NCBI GenBank assembly: GCA_029565395.1
Contig: JAKQOG010000256.1
Coordinates: 1 to 56,402 of the forward strand
DNA: 56,402 nt
From: Candidatus Hydrogenedentota bacterium
Lineage (GTDB): Bacteria; Hydrogenedentota; Hydrogenedentia; Hydrogenedentales; CAILVY01
Direction of reading: 5' to 3'
The notes beneath the pieces are model-generated. The model worked only from the letters and a program-made list of their open reading frames with translations, searched no databases and had not been told where the DNA came from. The translations under genes and the position numbers were made by a program. Of the stretch, positions 8,864 to 18,110 are shown one piece after another; positions within the stretch are counted from its first letter, which is position 1; every line of letters begins with the position of its first letter.

Positions 8864-11074
8864 GTGAGCAAGGTATACGTTTTGACGGGCATGCTGATTG
8901 TGATGATGGGAGGGCAGGCATTTTCAGCAGAGAGCGATACGGGAACCGGAATGCAGACAAAGGTGGATTTCTCGTATGCCTTCAGCACGCCGCACCGAAT
9001 GACGGTGGCGCGGCCGGACAGCAGTGACAAAACGCTGTTGGATGTGGAGCCGGGAGTGCTGCGGATGGCTTGGTCGTATGAAAACCTGTTGAGTCTGCCT
9101 TTTGGCGCATTTCAAACGCCACAGGCCAATTGGAGCGTGAAACTGCAGCCGCAGATTAATGGGCAGGCATTTGGCAAGAGTGAGTGGACGCGCGCCGGGG
9201 GGTTCCTTCCAATATTGAGCAATACCTATGAGGAAACGAAGGGGAAAATGATATTGGAGGTGACGGGAGGGGCCACAGCGGCGGTGGTGAAGGTGACAAT
9301 GCAAAACCTTGGCACGGAGAACGCGCGCTTCAGCTTGGTATGCGAATCGCAACGGGGATTTTTCGGGTATAACCCGGCGTTTGTGGACCCGGTGCGGCCT
9401 AGTGACTGCCTGTTGGCGGGTTGGGGCGCACGCGCGGACCGCATTATCGTGTTGGCGCCTGGCGCGGACGGCTATTCAATCAAAGGCGCGGTGATTCTAT
9501 GTCCCGAATGGGATGTTGCACCGGGCCAGACACGCACGGGCTGGCTGATACGTCCGTATGAAGCGTATGCCGCGTCCCTGGATGCCTTGCGCGCCCGGGA
9601 TTGGGAAAAGGAGCTTGTAGAAGCGAAAGCGGAATGGAAAACACTGCTGGGACGCGCGGCGCGGGTGCATGTTCCGGATTCGGAGGTGGTGCGGGCGTTT
9701 TATGCATGTCTGGGCGACCTGTATATCATGCGGGAGCCCGTTCCAGGAGGCAAACTTGCCGTATCGCCCGGCACGGATGGATATCGTGCGCCTGGTGCGG
9801 CTGAAGGCGGCATTGTTTCCATTGTGTTGGATGAATTGGGATTGTATGACAAATCGGCGGATAGCTACAGTGCCTTTTTCGATTCACAGGGGGAAGACGG
9901 TGATTGGGCAGACCCGCAGGGTTGGGGGCATTTGATGTGGCTTGTGCCGGGGTTCAAATCATGGGTGGCGATAGAACATTATAAATTCACGAAGGATCGC
10001 GAATATCTGGAAGACGTGTATCCGCACATGCTGGCGAGCACACGGTTTAACGAACGGATGCGCGCCCGTACACGCGTGCTCCAGGACGGGCAACGGCCTC
10101 TTGCGTATGGATTGATGCCGCCCGGCATGGGGGATTGCGGCCTTATGAATGATGGCAGTCTTTATGGGGTCTTTCTACCCCACAACATCTGGTCGGTGTA
10201 TGCGGATGGCGTTACGCTGGAATCAGCGAAAATTTTAGGGAAAACAGCGGATATTCCGGAGCTGACCAAGATTCATGAGATCGCTTTGAACGATCTGCGC
10301 CAAGTGTTGGACAAGGGCGCGGTTCAGGAGCAGGATTACCGGTGGATTCCGGGGGTGGCCGGGAAAACGTGCGGCAGCCGGTGGGGCGCCCTCAATGCCC
10401 TTGCTCCCTGCAACATTCTTCCGCCGGATCATGAGCTGATTACCGGCACCCTGCGGTACCTGGAGTCGAAGATGAGCCCCGGTGGGCTGCCACTGAATAC
10501 GGGCTGGATGCCGGAGGGGTTATGGGTGGCAATCGCATTGGATAATCTTGCGGAAGCACACTTGGTTCGGAATGAAGGAGATCCAGCCGCTGCACTGTTT
10601 TACGCAACCCTGAATCATGGCACGCCCTTGTTTACCTGGTGCGAAGAGCGTGCGCCACAGCCGGGCGCGAAAGAAACCACCGGTGACCGTCAGCATTTAT
10701 GGACGCCCGTGGCGGTGGTCCGCGCATTGCGCGACATGCTTATCATGGAAGACGGGGAAACGCTCCATCTGGCGCGCGGTGCGGACCGGTCCTGGCTGGC
10801 CTCGGGCGGAACGCTTGGGATTGAAAAGGGCATCTCCTATTTTGGCCCGGTGTCGTATCAAATGGCCTATGATGCCGCAACCCATGAAGTCAAAGGGAAA
10901 GTAGTGTTCCAAGGAGACGGACCAAAGGCCGCCATCTTGCATGTCCGCCTTCCGGAAGGACAGAAAGTGACCAGTGTTGGCCCGGGATGCACGGCGCACC
11001 CATTGCCGGACGGTTCCGGGATTCTGTGGGAGAACCCGAAGGGGGAACTGGCAATTAACGTAAATGTGTCGTAA
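8864..11074 (+). CDS. Exported (alpha/alpha)6 glycosidase-like protein
   Basis: This protein of 736 residues, if translated from GTG 8864, begins MSKVYVLTGMLIVMMGGQAFSA, a clear Sec signal peptide. AAGGAAA precedes the GTG; a longer frame from 8807 lacks such a start. The N-terminal half is beta-rich, and the C-terminal half reads like a six-hairpin glycosidase barrel, with tryptophan- and acid-rich stretches such as DGDWADPQGWGHLMW and NTGWMPEGLWVAIALD. I cannot assign a GH family; GH116- or amylo-1,6-glucosidase-like enzymes have a comparable layout. It is predicted periplasmic or extracellular and probably acts on a polysaccharide. It is followed by a 208-nt gap with a possible terminator before the Glu-Gly-repeat protein. 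Confidence 0.7.
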   Translation: MSKVYVLTGMLIVMMGGQAFSAESDTGTGMQTKVDFSYAFSTPHRMTVARPDSSDKTLLDVEPGVLRMAWSYENLLSLPFGAFQTPQANWSVKLQPQINGQAFGKSEWTRAGGFLPILSNTYEETKGKMILEVTGGATAAVVKVTMQNLGTENARFSLVCESQRGFFGYNPAFVDPVRPSDCLLAGWGARADRIIVLAPGADGYSIKGAVILCPEWDVAPGQTRTGWLIRPYEAYAASLDALRARDWEKELVEAKAEWKTLLGRAARVHVPDSEVVRAFYACLGDLYIMREPVPGGKLAVSPGTDGYRAPGAAEGGIVSIVLDELGLYDKSADSYSAFFDSQGEDGDWADPQGWGHLMWLVPGFKSWVAIEHYKFTKDREYLEDVYPHMLASTRFNERMRARTRVLQDGQRPLAYGLMPPGMGDCGLMNDGSLYGVFLPHNIWSVYADGVTLESAKILGKTADIPELTKIHEIALNDLRQVLDKGAVQEQDYRWIPGVAGKTCGSRWGALNALAPCNILPPDHELITGTLRYLESKMSPGGLPLNTGWMPEGLWVAIALDNLAEAHLVRNEGDPAAALFYATLNHGTPLFTWCEERAPQPGAKETTGDRQHLWTPVAVVRALRDMLIMEDGETLHLARGADRSWLASGGTLGIEKGISYFGPVSYQMAYDAATHEVKGKVVFQGDGPKAAILHVRLPEGQKVTSVGPGCTAHPLPDGSGILWENPKGELAINVNVS

Positions 11075-11137
11075 ATTTTTGCCAAATCGTGAATATTTCA
11101 CTTGCAGAATGGGTGGTTTCTTATTACAATTCTCCCC

Positions 11138-11161
11138 GAAGCTTCCGGGATGCTTCTTTTT
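11138..11161 (+). terminator. Possible intrinsic terminator after the glycosidase-like gene
   Basis: A short stem GAAGC/GCTTC with a 9-nt loop is followed directly by five T residues, 64 nt beyond the stop. The stem is only 5 bp, so the call is tentative. Confidence 0.4.
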
Positions 11162-11282
11162 CCCGGCCGGAAGCGGTGGCTATGCAGGAATGAAAAATCG
11201 CATGTGAGCGTTTGTGCCAGTGCGATGGGTTCGGGGTAAGCAGTAAATAGGTTCGTTACTAATGAACCGGGGAGAGAGAGAC

Positions 11283-13400
11283 ATGGGTCGAAGCCTTTTA
11301 CTTTGTGCCAACAGCGTTCTATTTTTTTCGCTTATCACGGTGCTGGCGTTTCCGGCATTTGGCGATTCCATGGAAGCAGGCATAGAAACCGCCTATGTGA
11401 AAATTATTGTGAATTCTTTTGACGGCGAGCCGGCGCCCGATCCAAACACCCATGATGGAGATGATAACGGCATCGTGGACCGTGCGCAGTTCCGCCTCTT
11501 GGATACGGTGTTGCGCGATGTAACCGCGCCGCATCATGATGAAGTACATGCCATTTATCTCGCGAATCTTGCACAAATGGTGGACGACAACACGCTGGGC
11601 TCCATCAAATGCAAGTTCATGGAGATTCTGTACCATTTTACCTGTACCGATTTTAACCGTCATGCAGCAGGCACATTAACCTTGGCGGAGCCGGTGGCGG
11701 TGGAACGGCTGGTGTATGAATTTGCCAATGGTTCGGGGATTCAGCTTGATCTGGATGATTACAATCTAACGCTTGCCCCGTATTTTAACGGCGCCGGGGA
11801 CCTGGACGGCGATGGAGTCACGAATGCGGACGAGTTCGCATCGGTGTGCGGGAACTTTGATGCCTATATATCAGCGGCGATGGATCCAGCACAGACGCCG
11901 GACACGGTTCCATGTTGCGGCGTATGCGTGCTGGCCCTCACGGTGCAACCGCAAGGCGGACAACTATACGCGCATGATTCTCATAGCTTTTCCGTAGCGG
12001 TCGATGATTCCGAAGGCGACGTGCATTATCAATGGTACAAGAACGGCGGGGCAGCAGGGCCGGATGCCCCTGAATTCATGCTCCCGGACCTGGCGGTGAG
12101 CGATTCGGGGACATATTGGTGCGTGGTGTCGGACGCCTCGGAGACCGTCACGTCGGACACGGCGGAGTTGGTGGTGGCAGATCATATGGAAATCACACAA
12201 CAACCGGAAGGGGGCGCCTATCTGGTGGGCGACACGCATACATTTTCCGTGACAGTGGATGGAGGCCTTGGGACGGTGCAGTATCAGTGGTTCAAGGACG
12301 AAGCCCAGCTTGGGCCGGATGCGCCGGAGTTTGTACTGGATTCTCTATCAGAAATAGATGCCGGTTCATACTGGTGTGTGGTATCCGACGCGCGGGAACA
12401 GATCAGTTCCGGGCATGTGCAATTACAGGTGACCACCCCAATCGAGGGAGAAGGTGCTGAAGAAGGCGCGCCTTCAGAAGGATTCCTGGAAGAAGGTCAA
12501 GCCGAAGGCCTGATGGAAGGAGAAGGCTTGACGGAAGGTATCGTTGAGGGTTTGCTGGAAGGAGAAGAAGAAGGCATGCCCGCCGAAGGCGCACCGGAGG
12601 AGGGTCAAGGCGAAGGGAATGAGGAAGGGGCGGTTGAAGAAGGTCTGCCTGAAGGCATGATGGAAGGAGAAGGAGTGGAAGAAGGTGAAGTGGAAGGTCT
12701 AATCGAGGGATCTTCGGAGGGCGAAGCAGAGGGGCAGATCGAAGGAGCGCCGGAAGGCTCCATGGAAGGTCAGGCCGAAGGCGGAGAAGAAGGGAGTGAA
12801 GAGGGAGTGGTAGAAGGTCAAATGGAGGGTGAGGGCAGTGTAGAAGGTCAAATAGAAGGCCCCGAAGAAGGCGCTATGGAGGGTCAGGTAGAAGGTCAAG
12901 CCGAAGGCCTGAACGAAGGAGAAGGAGGGGTGGAAGGAGAAGTGGAGGGAGAAGGCATTTTGATTACATCACCCGGGAATGGGGAAGATCTCTCGTTTGG
13001 GATGGTAGTAGTGAAAAGGAGCGGAACCGAGACGGTTTGGGTGGAAAATCAGGGCGCCGGAACACTAGTGGTGGAAGCGCACCTGGAAAAGGGAGGCCAG
13101 ATTGCCTTGGAAGGTGAAGCGCAGTTTTCGCTTGCCGCCGGACAATCTACTGAACTGATCGTGCGTTTCACCCCCAGCCGTGGCGGCCAATATACCGACC
13201 GTCTGTTGATAAGCGCCGGGAACCAGCAAATCGTCATCAACGTCTATGGTCAGGGAATCTATGTGCCGTTGATGTCTTGTCATGGGGAATTCAAGAATCC
13301 TGCAAGCACTCTCTGGTCCGATCTGTGGATAATGCTATTTTTGGGGATAGCACTTGTGATATGGTCACAGATCGCAGTGCTCAGGAGAATGCAAAAATAA
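11283..13400 (+). CDS. Surface protein with EF-hand, two Ig-like domains, Glu-Gly repeats and C-terminal anchor
   Basis: This 705-residue protein starts at ATG 11283, chosen over 11262 because GGAGAGAGAG lies just upstream. Order: signal peptide (MGRSLLLCANSVLFFSLIT, to about 28); a domain with an EF-hand/dockerin-like DLDGDGVTNADEF loop; two Ig-like domains (about 217-298 and 302-385), each with a YQW and a YWCVVSDA core; a low-complexity block of Glu-Gly-x-x-Glu-Gly repeats (about 388-558); an ASH/HYDIN-like beta domain (about 560-665) with FTPSRGGQYTDRL; and a last hydrophobic helix (about 678-698) followed by RRMQK. The C-terminal helix with basic tail looks like an anchor or sorting signal. 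The acidic repeats may bind calcium or act as a stalk. Such Glu-Gly-repeat proteins are, to my knowledge, common in Hydrogenedentes genomes. Confidence 0.8.
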   Translation: MGRSLLLCANSVLFFSLITVLAFPAFGDSMEAGIETAYVKIIVNSFDGEPAPDPNTHDGDDNGIVDRAQFRLLDTVLRDVTAPHHDEVHAIYLANLAQMVDDNTLGSIKCKFMEILYHFTCTDFNRHAAGTLTLAEPVAVERLVYEFANGSGIQLDLDDYNLTLAPYFNGAGDLDGDGVTNADEFASVCGNFDAYISAAMDPAQTPDTVPCCGVCVLALTVQPQGGQLYAHDSHSFSVAVDDSEGDVHYQWYKNGGAAGPDAPEFMLPDLAVSDSGTYWCVVSDASETVTSDTAELVVADHMEITQQPEGGAYLVGDTHTFSVTVDGGLGTVQYQWFKDEAQLGPDAPEFVLDSLSEIDAGSYWCVVSDAREQISSGHVQLQVTTPIEGEGAEEGAPSEGFLEEGQAEGLMEGEGLTEGIVEGLLEGEEEGMPAEGAPEEGQGEGNEEGAVEEGLPEGMMEGEGVEEGEVEGLIEGSSEGEAEGQIEGAPEGSMEGQAEGGEEGSEEGVVEGQMEGEGSVEGQIEGPEEGAMEGQVEGQAEGLNEGEGGVEGEVEGEGILITSPGNGEDLSFGMVVVKRSGTETVWVENQGAGTLVVEAHLEKGGQIALEGEAQFSLAAGQSTELIVRFTPSRGGQYTDRLLISAGNQQIVINVYGQGIYVPLMSCHGEFKNPASTLWSDLWIMLFLGIALVIWSQIAVLRRMQK

Positions 13401-13418
13401 CACCTGGAGGGTTGTGCA

Positions 13419-14561
13419 ATGAAACCGTATTCCCGGCGTGAGTTTTTGTCGAAAAGTCTGAGTGCCGCGGCCGCGGTGGGAGCGGCGGGCGCCCTGCAAG
13501 GGTGCCCGGAAGCGCCGGCGACGCCGGTGAATCCCACAGATGTGGCGGCGCGGGTGTGCACGATACGGGGGCGGGACCTCGCGGAGATGACGCGGCAGGT
13601 GTTGGCGCAGTGGGGCGGTGCGGAAACCATTATTAATCCTGGCGAAACAGTGTTTATCAAGCTCAACTTGATGTCGGCGGGATTAATGAGCGGCAATATC
13701 ATGACCCGGGGCGAATGCACCAAACTGGAAATCGTCATCGCGGCGGCGGAGGAATGCCTGAAAGCGGGTGCGGGCAAAGTGGTGATTGGCGATGCGGCGC
13801 AGGTGGACCGGTTTTCGTGGGATACCATCACTACATTAGACGGGACGGTTAGCTTCACGGAGGAAGCACAACGCTTGAATACCCTGTATGGGGACAAAGT
13901 GCAGTTGGCATGTCTTGGGTCGGATTCCCCTGCTTGGATTGAGATTCCGTCGCCGTACACCAACTTGGGCACAATCCGGATCTCCAGCCTGGTAATGGAC
14001 GCGGATAAAATCATCTCCATACCAGTAATGAAAACGCATATGTTTACCAAGGTGACGTTTTCCATTAAAAATATGCTGGGCGTCACGCCCGCGCTGGGCA
14101 TCGGCATCGGTCCTCTCAAATCTCGCATGGACATGCACGCCGCGGCCGGCGGCATCGAGCAAAGCTTCCTGGATGTGGTCACTGCCCTGAAACCCAATTT
14201 TGCCATCATAGACGGCTCGCTCTGTTGCGAGGGCAATGGCCCCGGGGCGCTGGGCGGTTTTTTCAGCAACCGCGTGGACATGCGCGAACGCCTGGGCGAT
14301 TTTGTATTGATGGCGAGCGATGATTTGGTGGCGGCCGATGCCACGGCATCACGCATGATCGGGCAGGATCCCGCCAAGGTCAAGCATCTTCGCCTGGCGT
14401 ATGAACAGGGGCTGGGCCAGATGCAAGAAGACTTGATTGAGGTGGAGGGTGAAAGCCTGGACAGTCTGCTGGTGGAGTGGAAAGAGGCATGCCTCGCGAA
14501 AAGCCTCCCGCCCGGCGTGGAAAATATTCCGCCGTATAATTGCCTGAAGTTCTCCAGGTAA
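13419..14561 (+). CDS. Tat-exported DUF362 family protein
   Basis: This 380-residue protein carries a twin-arginine signal (SRREFLSKSLSAAAAVGAA) ending in the lipobox-like LQGC, so it is probably a Tat-exported lipoprotein. The body is DUF362: ETVFIKLNLMSAG, the KVVIGDAAQ stretch, IISIPVMKTHMFTKVTFSIK and FAIIDGSLCCEGNGPG are typical. DUF362 members often carry iron-sulfur domains, but here no ferredoxin-type Cys cluster is visible. The function is unknown. It lies 18 nt after the Glu-Gly-repeat protein with a GGAGGG ribosome binding site, so the two are probably co-expressed and act in the envelope. Confidence 0.85.
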   Translation: MKPYSRREFLSKSLSAAAAVGAAGALQGCPEAPATPVNPTDVAARVCTIRGRDLAEMTRQVLAQWGGAETIINPGETVFIKLNLMSAGLMSGNIMTRGECTKLEIVIAAAEECLKAGAGKVVIGDAAQVDRFSWDTITTLDGTVSFTEEAQRLNTLYGDKVQLACLGSDSPAWIEIPSPYTNLGTIRISSLVMDADKIISIPVMKTHMFTKVTFSIKNMLGVTPALGIGIGPLKSRMDMHAAAGGIEQSFLDVVTALKPNFAIIDGSLCCEGNGPGALGGFFSNRVDMRERLGDFVLMASDDLVAADATASRMIGQDPAKVKHLRLAYEQGLGQMQEDLIEVEGESLDSLLVEWKEACLAKSLPPGVENIPPYNCLKFSR

Positions 14562-14615
14562 AGGTGCCTGCCGAAGACAAAATGATCCTTGCAGAAGGAA
14601 AACTGTTCCACGAAC

Positions 14616-15521
14616 TTAATGTTCGCTATACTTTTGTTGTGAATGAGGTGCTGGGGGGGAAGATTTTTCCAATAACTGATCGAGGGTAACAAATTCAAAA
14701 CCACGGGCTTGGAGAGCATCAATCACACCCTCCAGGATGACCACAATCCTTTCGGCGCGCGCTCCCCCATCGTGGAGAAGGATGATACTGCCGTTACGGG
14801 TCTTGCGTGCAATACGCCGGATGACACGTTCGGGCGGCAAGGGGAGACGATCAAAAGACCGGAAACTCCACCCCGCCAACAAAAGTTCCGCACGCTTGAG
14901 CGCCCGGGGGAGATGTGGGTTCGTCAATCCCATGGGAGGGTGATAATACCGGGGAGATCGCCCGGTAACGGTGCGAATGATCTGTTGCGCCCGTTCGATT
15001 TCCTCGTACAGACGCCGCCCGTAAAAGAAATTGGTCCACCATGCGTGCCTATAGGAATGGTTGCCAAGTACATGACCTTCTTCCACGATCTTCCTTGCCA
15101 ATTCGCCGTGTGCTTCAATGCGGGAACCGATGCAGAAGAATGTGGCTTTGATACGGCGCCGGGCCAGCACCTCCAGAATCTGAGGCGTAACATCAGGATC
15201 AGGACCATCGTCAAACGTGAATGCAGCGTGGCATCTGCCATTCCCGCCGCGGCACGCAGCGCGGCAAAAGTACTGCATTTGAATGAAGGTCAGGCCAAGA
15301 CCGAAAGCGACTGCATACACAATGGCCAAGATAACGCAGACGAGATAAAAAACAGGCAGCGAGACAATCGGAAATAGACCCGCCGCCAGCAGAATCATAA
15401 AGATCGTTACTGCCAGGAAACGGCTCATGATATCGCCATAGCGATTGTGCGCGGCACGCCGAACCGCCGACACGCGGCGGGTCAGCCAACGGAAATCCAT
15501 GCCGTTCCAATCCGTTTTCAT
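14616..15521 (-). CDS. Membrane-anchored polysaccharide deacetylase (NodB-like)
   Basis: This 301-residue protein has two hydrophobic segments (about residues 33-57 and 57-80) and then a NodB homology domain. AAFTFDDGPDPDVTPQIL gives the catalytic Asp-Asp motif 1, and GHVLGNHSYRHAWW gives the metal-binding HxxxH motif 2. These enzymes remove acetyl groups from N-acetylglucosamine or similar sugars in envelope polysaccharides. The start codon overlaps the stop of the upstream GT2-DUF2062 gene by 4 nt, so the two are translationally coupled and probably work on the same glycan. It is convergent with the DUF362 gene. Confidence 0.9.
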   Translation of the reverse strand: MKTDWNGMDFRWLTRRVSAVRRAAHNRYGDIMSRFLAVTIFMILLAAGLFPIVSLPVFYLVCVILAIVYAVAFGLGLTFIQMQYFCRAACRGGNGRCHAAFTFDDGPDPDVTPQILEVLARRRIKATFFCIGSRIEAHGELARKIVEEGHVLGNHSYRHAWWTNFFYGRRLYEEIERAQQIIRTVTGRSPRYYHPPMGLTNPHLPRALKRAELLLAGWSFRSFDRLPLPPERVIRRIARKTRNGSIILLHDGGARAERIVVILEGVIDALQARGFEFVTLDQLLEKSSPPAPHSQQKYSEH

Positions 15522-16726
15522 CCGCCTTCCCTGTGCAGCGCCCGGGCAAGCACGTACGCGGCCAATGTGGCCGTCATGCCGGCCCCGATACTAAGAACAA
15601 TCGCGCCAGTCACGTATTCCTGGGTGTAGTCCCACACCGTTGCCAAATTCATTGCCTTGGGGGCAAGTGAATAATCTATCCGGCCGGTAAGCAACAATCG
15701 TCCCGTGAGCAGGCTGGCATATAGAATGAACGGAATACAGACGGGAATAGAAATGTTGCTGGCCACCAGCGCAACGGTTTTCCGCAGGCCAAGCAGATGT
15801 GCCGACATCACGGCCGCTGCTGTTTGAAATCCCCAAATCGGTAAAATACCCATCATAATGCCCAGCCCCACGCTCAGGGCGAAGTGTCCCGGCGCCGCCG
15901 AGCCTTCCCGCACCATCGCCCGGATGAATTGAATCCCTCGTATCGGCGCCGGGGCGTCTTCGGCCATCACGCGATGCATGGTGGCACGCAGGGCGGGAGG
16001 CGCCAGTATCCGTTGCATTACCAATTTCGCGTTCATGTGCGCCACCAGAGCGGCATCGCGGAGCCGGAAGCGCGAAACAGGTTTCGTGCTGTAACACGCC
16101 TGTACGGGAATCTTCAGGATGGGCGTGCCGCTCCATGCCAGTTTCACAAGCGTTTCTATCTCAAAATCATGGCCGTGTGCACGGAGGACCAGCGCGAACA
16201 GATGCTTCAACGGATAGGCGCGGAAACCACTCTGCGCATCGCCCGCCCACTCGCTCGTTTCTATCCAGGTCCACAGGTTGTAATGCGCCTGGAGCAAGCG
16301 GCGCCCGAACGGAGCACGATGGGGATCACGGCAGCCGAGAATCAGAGCGTCCGGCGCCGTGTGAACAGCGGCAAGAAAGGCAGGCAGATCCCCAGCGAAA
16401 TACTGCCCATCTGCATCCATTGTAATAGCATGTGTAAATCCCAATTCCACGGCGCGCCGAAACCCGGTCATCAACGCCGCGCCTTTGCCCCGCCTTTGAT
16501 CATGCGATAGAACCTGGACGCCCCGTGGCAGAAAGGGAGCCCATTCCGGCCGCGTGCCGGGGGTCCATCCATCCTCCACCACGATGATATCCTGAATGTG
16601 TGCGAGCGCACTTTCAATAATGCCCACAAGCATCGGCGCATTGTCGCATGTGGGTATCACGAGACAGATGCGCGGTGAACATATATCGCATCGTTGGGCG
16701 TTCGCTTGACATTGTATCCCGTTCAT
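15518..16726 (-). CDS. Glycosyltransferase family 2 fused to DUF2062
   Basis: The N-terminal domain is a GT2 glycosyltransferase: ICLVIPTCDNAPML start, acidic VVEDGW and the DxD-type TMDADGQYF. The C-terminal about 150 residues form a DUF2062 membrane domain with GIMMGILPIWGFQTAAAV and three or so hydrophobic segments. ATG 16726 is used; a GTG at 16771 would add 15 residues, and neither start has a strong Shine-Dalgarno. It probably transfers a sugar to a lipid or membrane-linked glycan. The 4-nt overlap with the deacetylase gene makes a two-gene unit that adds and then de-acetylates a sugar. Confidence 0.85.
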   Translation of the reverse strand: MNGIQCQANAQRCDICSPRICLVIPTCDNAPMLVGIIESALAHIQDIIVVEDGWTPGTRPEWAPFLPRGVQVLSHDQRRGKGAALMTGFRRAVELGFTHAITMDADGQYFAGDLPAFLAAVHTAPDALILGCRDPHRAPFGRRLLQAHYNLWTWIETSEWAGDAQSGFRAYPLKHLFALVLRAHGHDFEIETLVKLAWSGTPILKIPVQACYSTKPVSRFRLRDAALVAHMNAKLVMQRILAPPALRATMHRVMAEDAPAPIRGIQFIRAMVREGSAAPGHFALSVGLGIMMGILPIWGFQTAAAVMSAHLLGLRKTVALVASNISIPVCIPFILYASLLTGRLLLTGRIDYSLAPKAMNLATVWDYTQEYVTGAIVLSIGAGMTATLAAYVLARALHREGG

Positions 16727-17061
16727 TACAGATGACTCTTTTTGTAAAAAGGCTAAACCCTCTACGGACACTCAACTTTTCGAGCGGGATGACGGGACCT
16801 TTTCAGCGCATTGGTGACACCACATGGGGGCGCTGGGGAAAAGAAGTCACGGCCTTTACAGGCCGTAGTACAATGTAATCATATAGTCAGGGCTCCACTC
16901 CCTCCCGGAAATCAACAAAATTGTATCACGGCTTCGAATTATGCCGCAATGATCGGCATGTGCCGTCCAGCTCTCTTTCCCCCTTTTTTTCGCCAACTTC
17001 TTTTCAAACTGCGCCGTCTTTGATATGCTCACGGATGGAACAGGGTTTAAGGACGCGCGCC
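16727..17061. other. Divergent intergenic region between GT2 and xer genes
   Basis: This region contains no supportable gene. It holds a small hairpin at 16849-16866 (ACGGCCT/AGGCCGT) and must contain the promoters of the divergent GT2 unit and the recombinase. The open frame from 16921 that runs into the recombinase has no start signal I would accept. Confidence 0.5.
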
Positions 17062-17994
17062 ATGTCCGTGGTTGATGTACTTCAGTTCATACATTATCTG
17101 AAAGTCGAACGGGGATTTTCCCAACATACTCTCCGCGCCTATATGAACGATCTGGATCAATTCTGCGATTTCCTGGTGAACGGCGTGAAGGCGTTGCGGC
17201 GTGAAGAAAGCGATCCACGGCCCCGGGCGTCGCTGGACGTCATGCAAAAGGCCGGGAAGAACGAAATCCGGGCATTTCTTGCGCATGTGCAGACCGCCGG
17301 CGGCACGCCAAGGACCTCCGCGCGAAAACTCGCTGCCATCCGCGCCGCCTTTAAATACTTCGTGCGCACGGGCCGCCTCGAAACCAATCCCGCGCTCAGT
17401 GTGAAATCACCGAAGATCGGACGCAACCTTCCGGATGTGCTGTCGATCCCGGAAGTGACCGCGTTAGTGGAAGCGCCGGATACCAGCACGCCGCTCGGCT
17501 TGCGCGACCGGGCACTGTTGGAGACGCTGTATTCCAGCGGGATTCGCGCCAGTGAACTAACTGCGCTGAAAATTCCCGACATCGATTTCGGCCAGGGGAT
17601 CATGCGCGTGTTCGGCAAGCGCAAGAAAGAACGCATCGCACAACTGGGCTCGCATGCCATCAAGGCGCTGAAGGAATACGTTAATGTTCGCCCGCAACTT
17701 GGGCGCCCGCAGCATACCATCACATTCGTAAATGCGCGCGGCGGGCCGCTCACCTCGCGCAGTGTGCAGCGCGTGGTCGAGCGCTATGTCCGCCAAGTAT
17801 TGCCGGGACGCCATGAAGTCTCCCCGCACACCCTCCGCCATACCTTCGCCACCCACATGCTCGACGCCGGCGCCGACCTCCGCGTCGTCCAGGAACTCCT
17901 CGGCCACGAAAGCCTCTCCAGCACGCAAATCTACACCCACGTCAGCATCGACCGCCTCAAACAGGTCTACCACGACGCCCACCCGCATGCGTGA
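17062..17994 (+). CDS. Xer-type tyrosine recombinase
   Basis: This 310-residue protein is a XerC/XerD-like recombinase. It has a SAM-like N-terminal core-binding domain (VERGFSQHTLRAY) and a complete catalytic domain: Arg162 in SSGIRASEL, Lys186 in FGKRKKERI, His256 and Arg259 in PHTLRHTF, His282 in LGHESLS and nucleophile Tyr291 in TQIYTHV. Length is right for Xer. ATG 17062 has AAGGA upstream; longer starts at 16921 and 17035 add no family sequence. The gene stands alone, not beside an integrated element, and ftsK lies 2 kb away. A role in chromosome dimer resolution is therefore likely. XerC or XerD cannot be decided by eye. Confidence 0.92.
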   Translation: MSVVDVLQFIHYLKVERGFSQHTLRAYMNDLDQFCDFLVNGVKALRREESDPRPRASLDVMQKAGKNEIRAFLAHVQTAGGTPRTSARKLAAIRAAFKYFVRTGRLETNPALSVKSPKIGRNLPDVLSIPEVTALVEAPDTSTPLGLRDRALLETLYSSGIRASELTALKIPDIDFGQGIMRVFGKRKKERIAQLGSHAIKALKEYVNVRPQLGRPQHTITFVNARGGPLTSRSVQRVVERYVRQVLPGRHEVSPHTLRHTFATHMLDAGADLRVVQELLGHESLSSTQIYTHVSIDRLKQVYHDAHPHA

Positions 17995-18030
17995 AACTCG
18001 GCAATAAACGCGTACCTTTCAAAGAAAGAG

Positions 18031-18055
18031 ATCCTTAAATGTATAATTTAAGGAT
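18031..18055. terminator. AT-rich hairpin between xer and higA
   Basis: The perfect 10-bp arms ATCCTTAAAT/ATTTAAGGAT have a GTATA loop and are followed by a second AT hairpin (CTTATTT/AAATAAG) around 18065-18083. The hairpins sit between two convergent genes and could terminate both. The local base composition is much more AT-rich than the flanks. Confidence 0.45.
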
Positions 18056-18110
18056 AGTATACTATGCTTATTTATATAAAATAAGATAATTTTTGGCAAA
18101 GTACCGTCTA

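Noticed and set aside
11075..11282. c-di-GMP-type riboswitch before the surface protein
   Set aside because: I could not find the conserved core; only a weak terminator-like hairpin is visible.
12440..12960. Possible CRISPR-like repeat array
   Set aside because: The repeats are in-frame Glu-Gly codons without unique spacers, so they are protein repeats.
13280..14722. Long minus-strand frame opposite DUF362
   Set aside because: The DUF362 protein on the plus strand has strong motifs and a Tat signal; the antisense frame does not.
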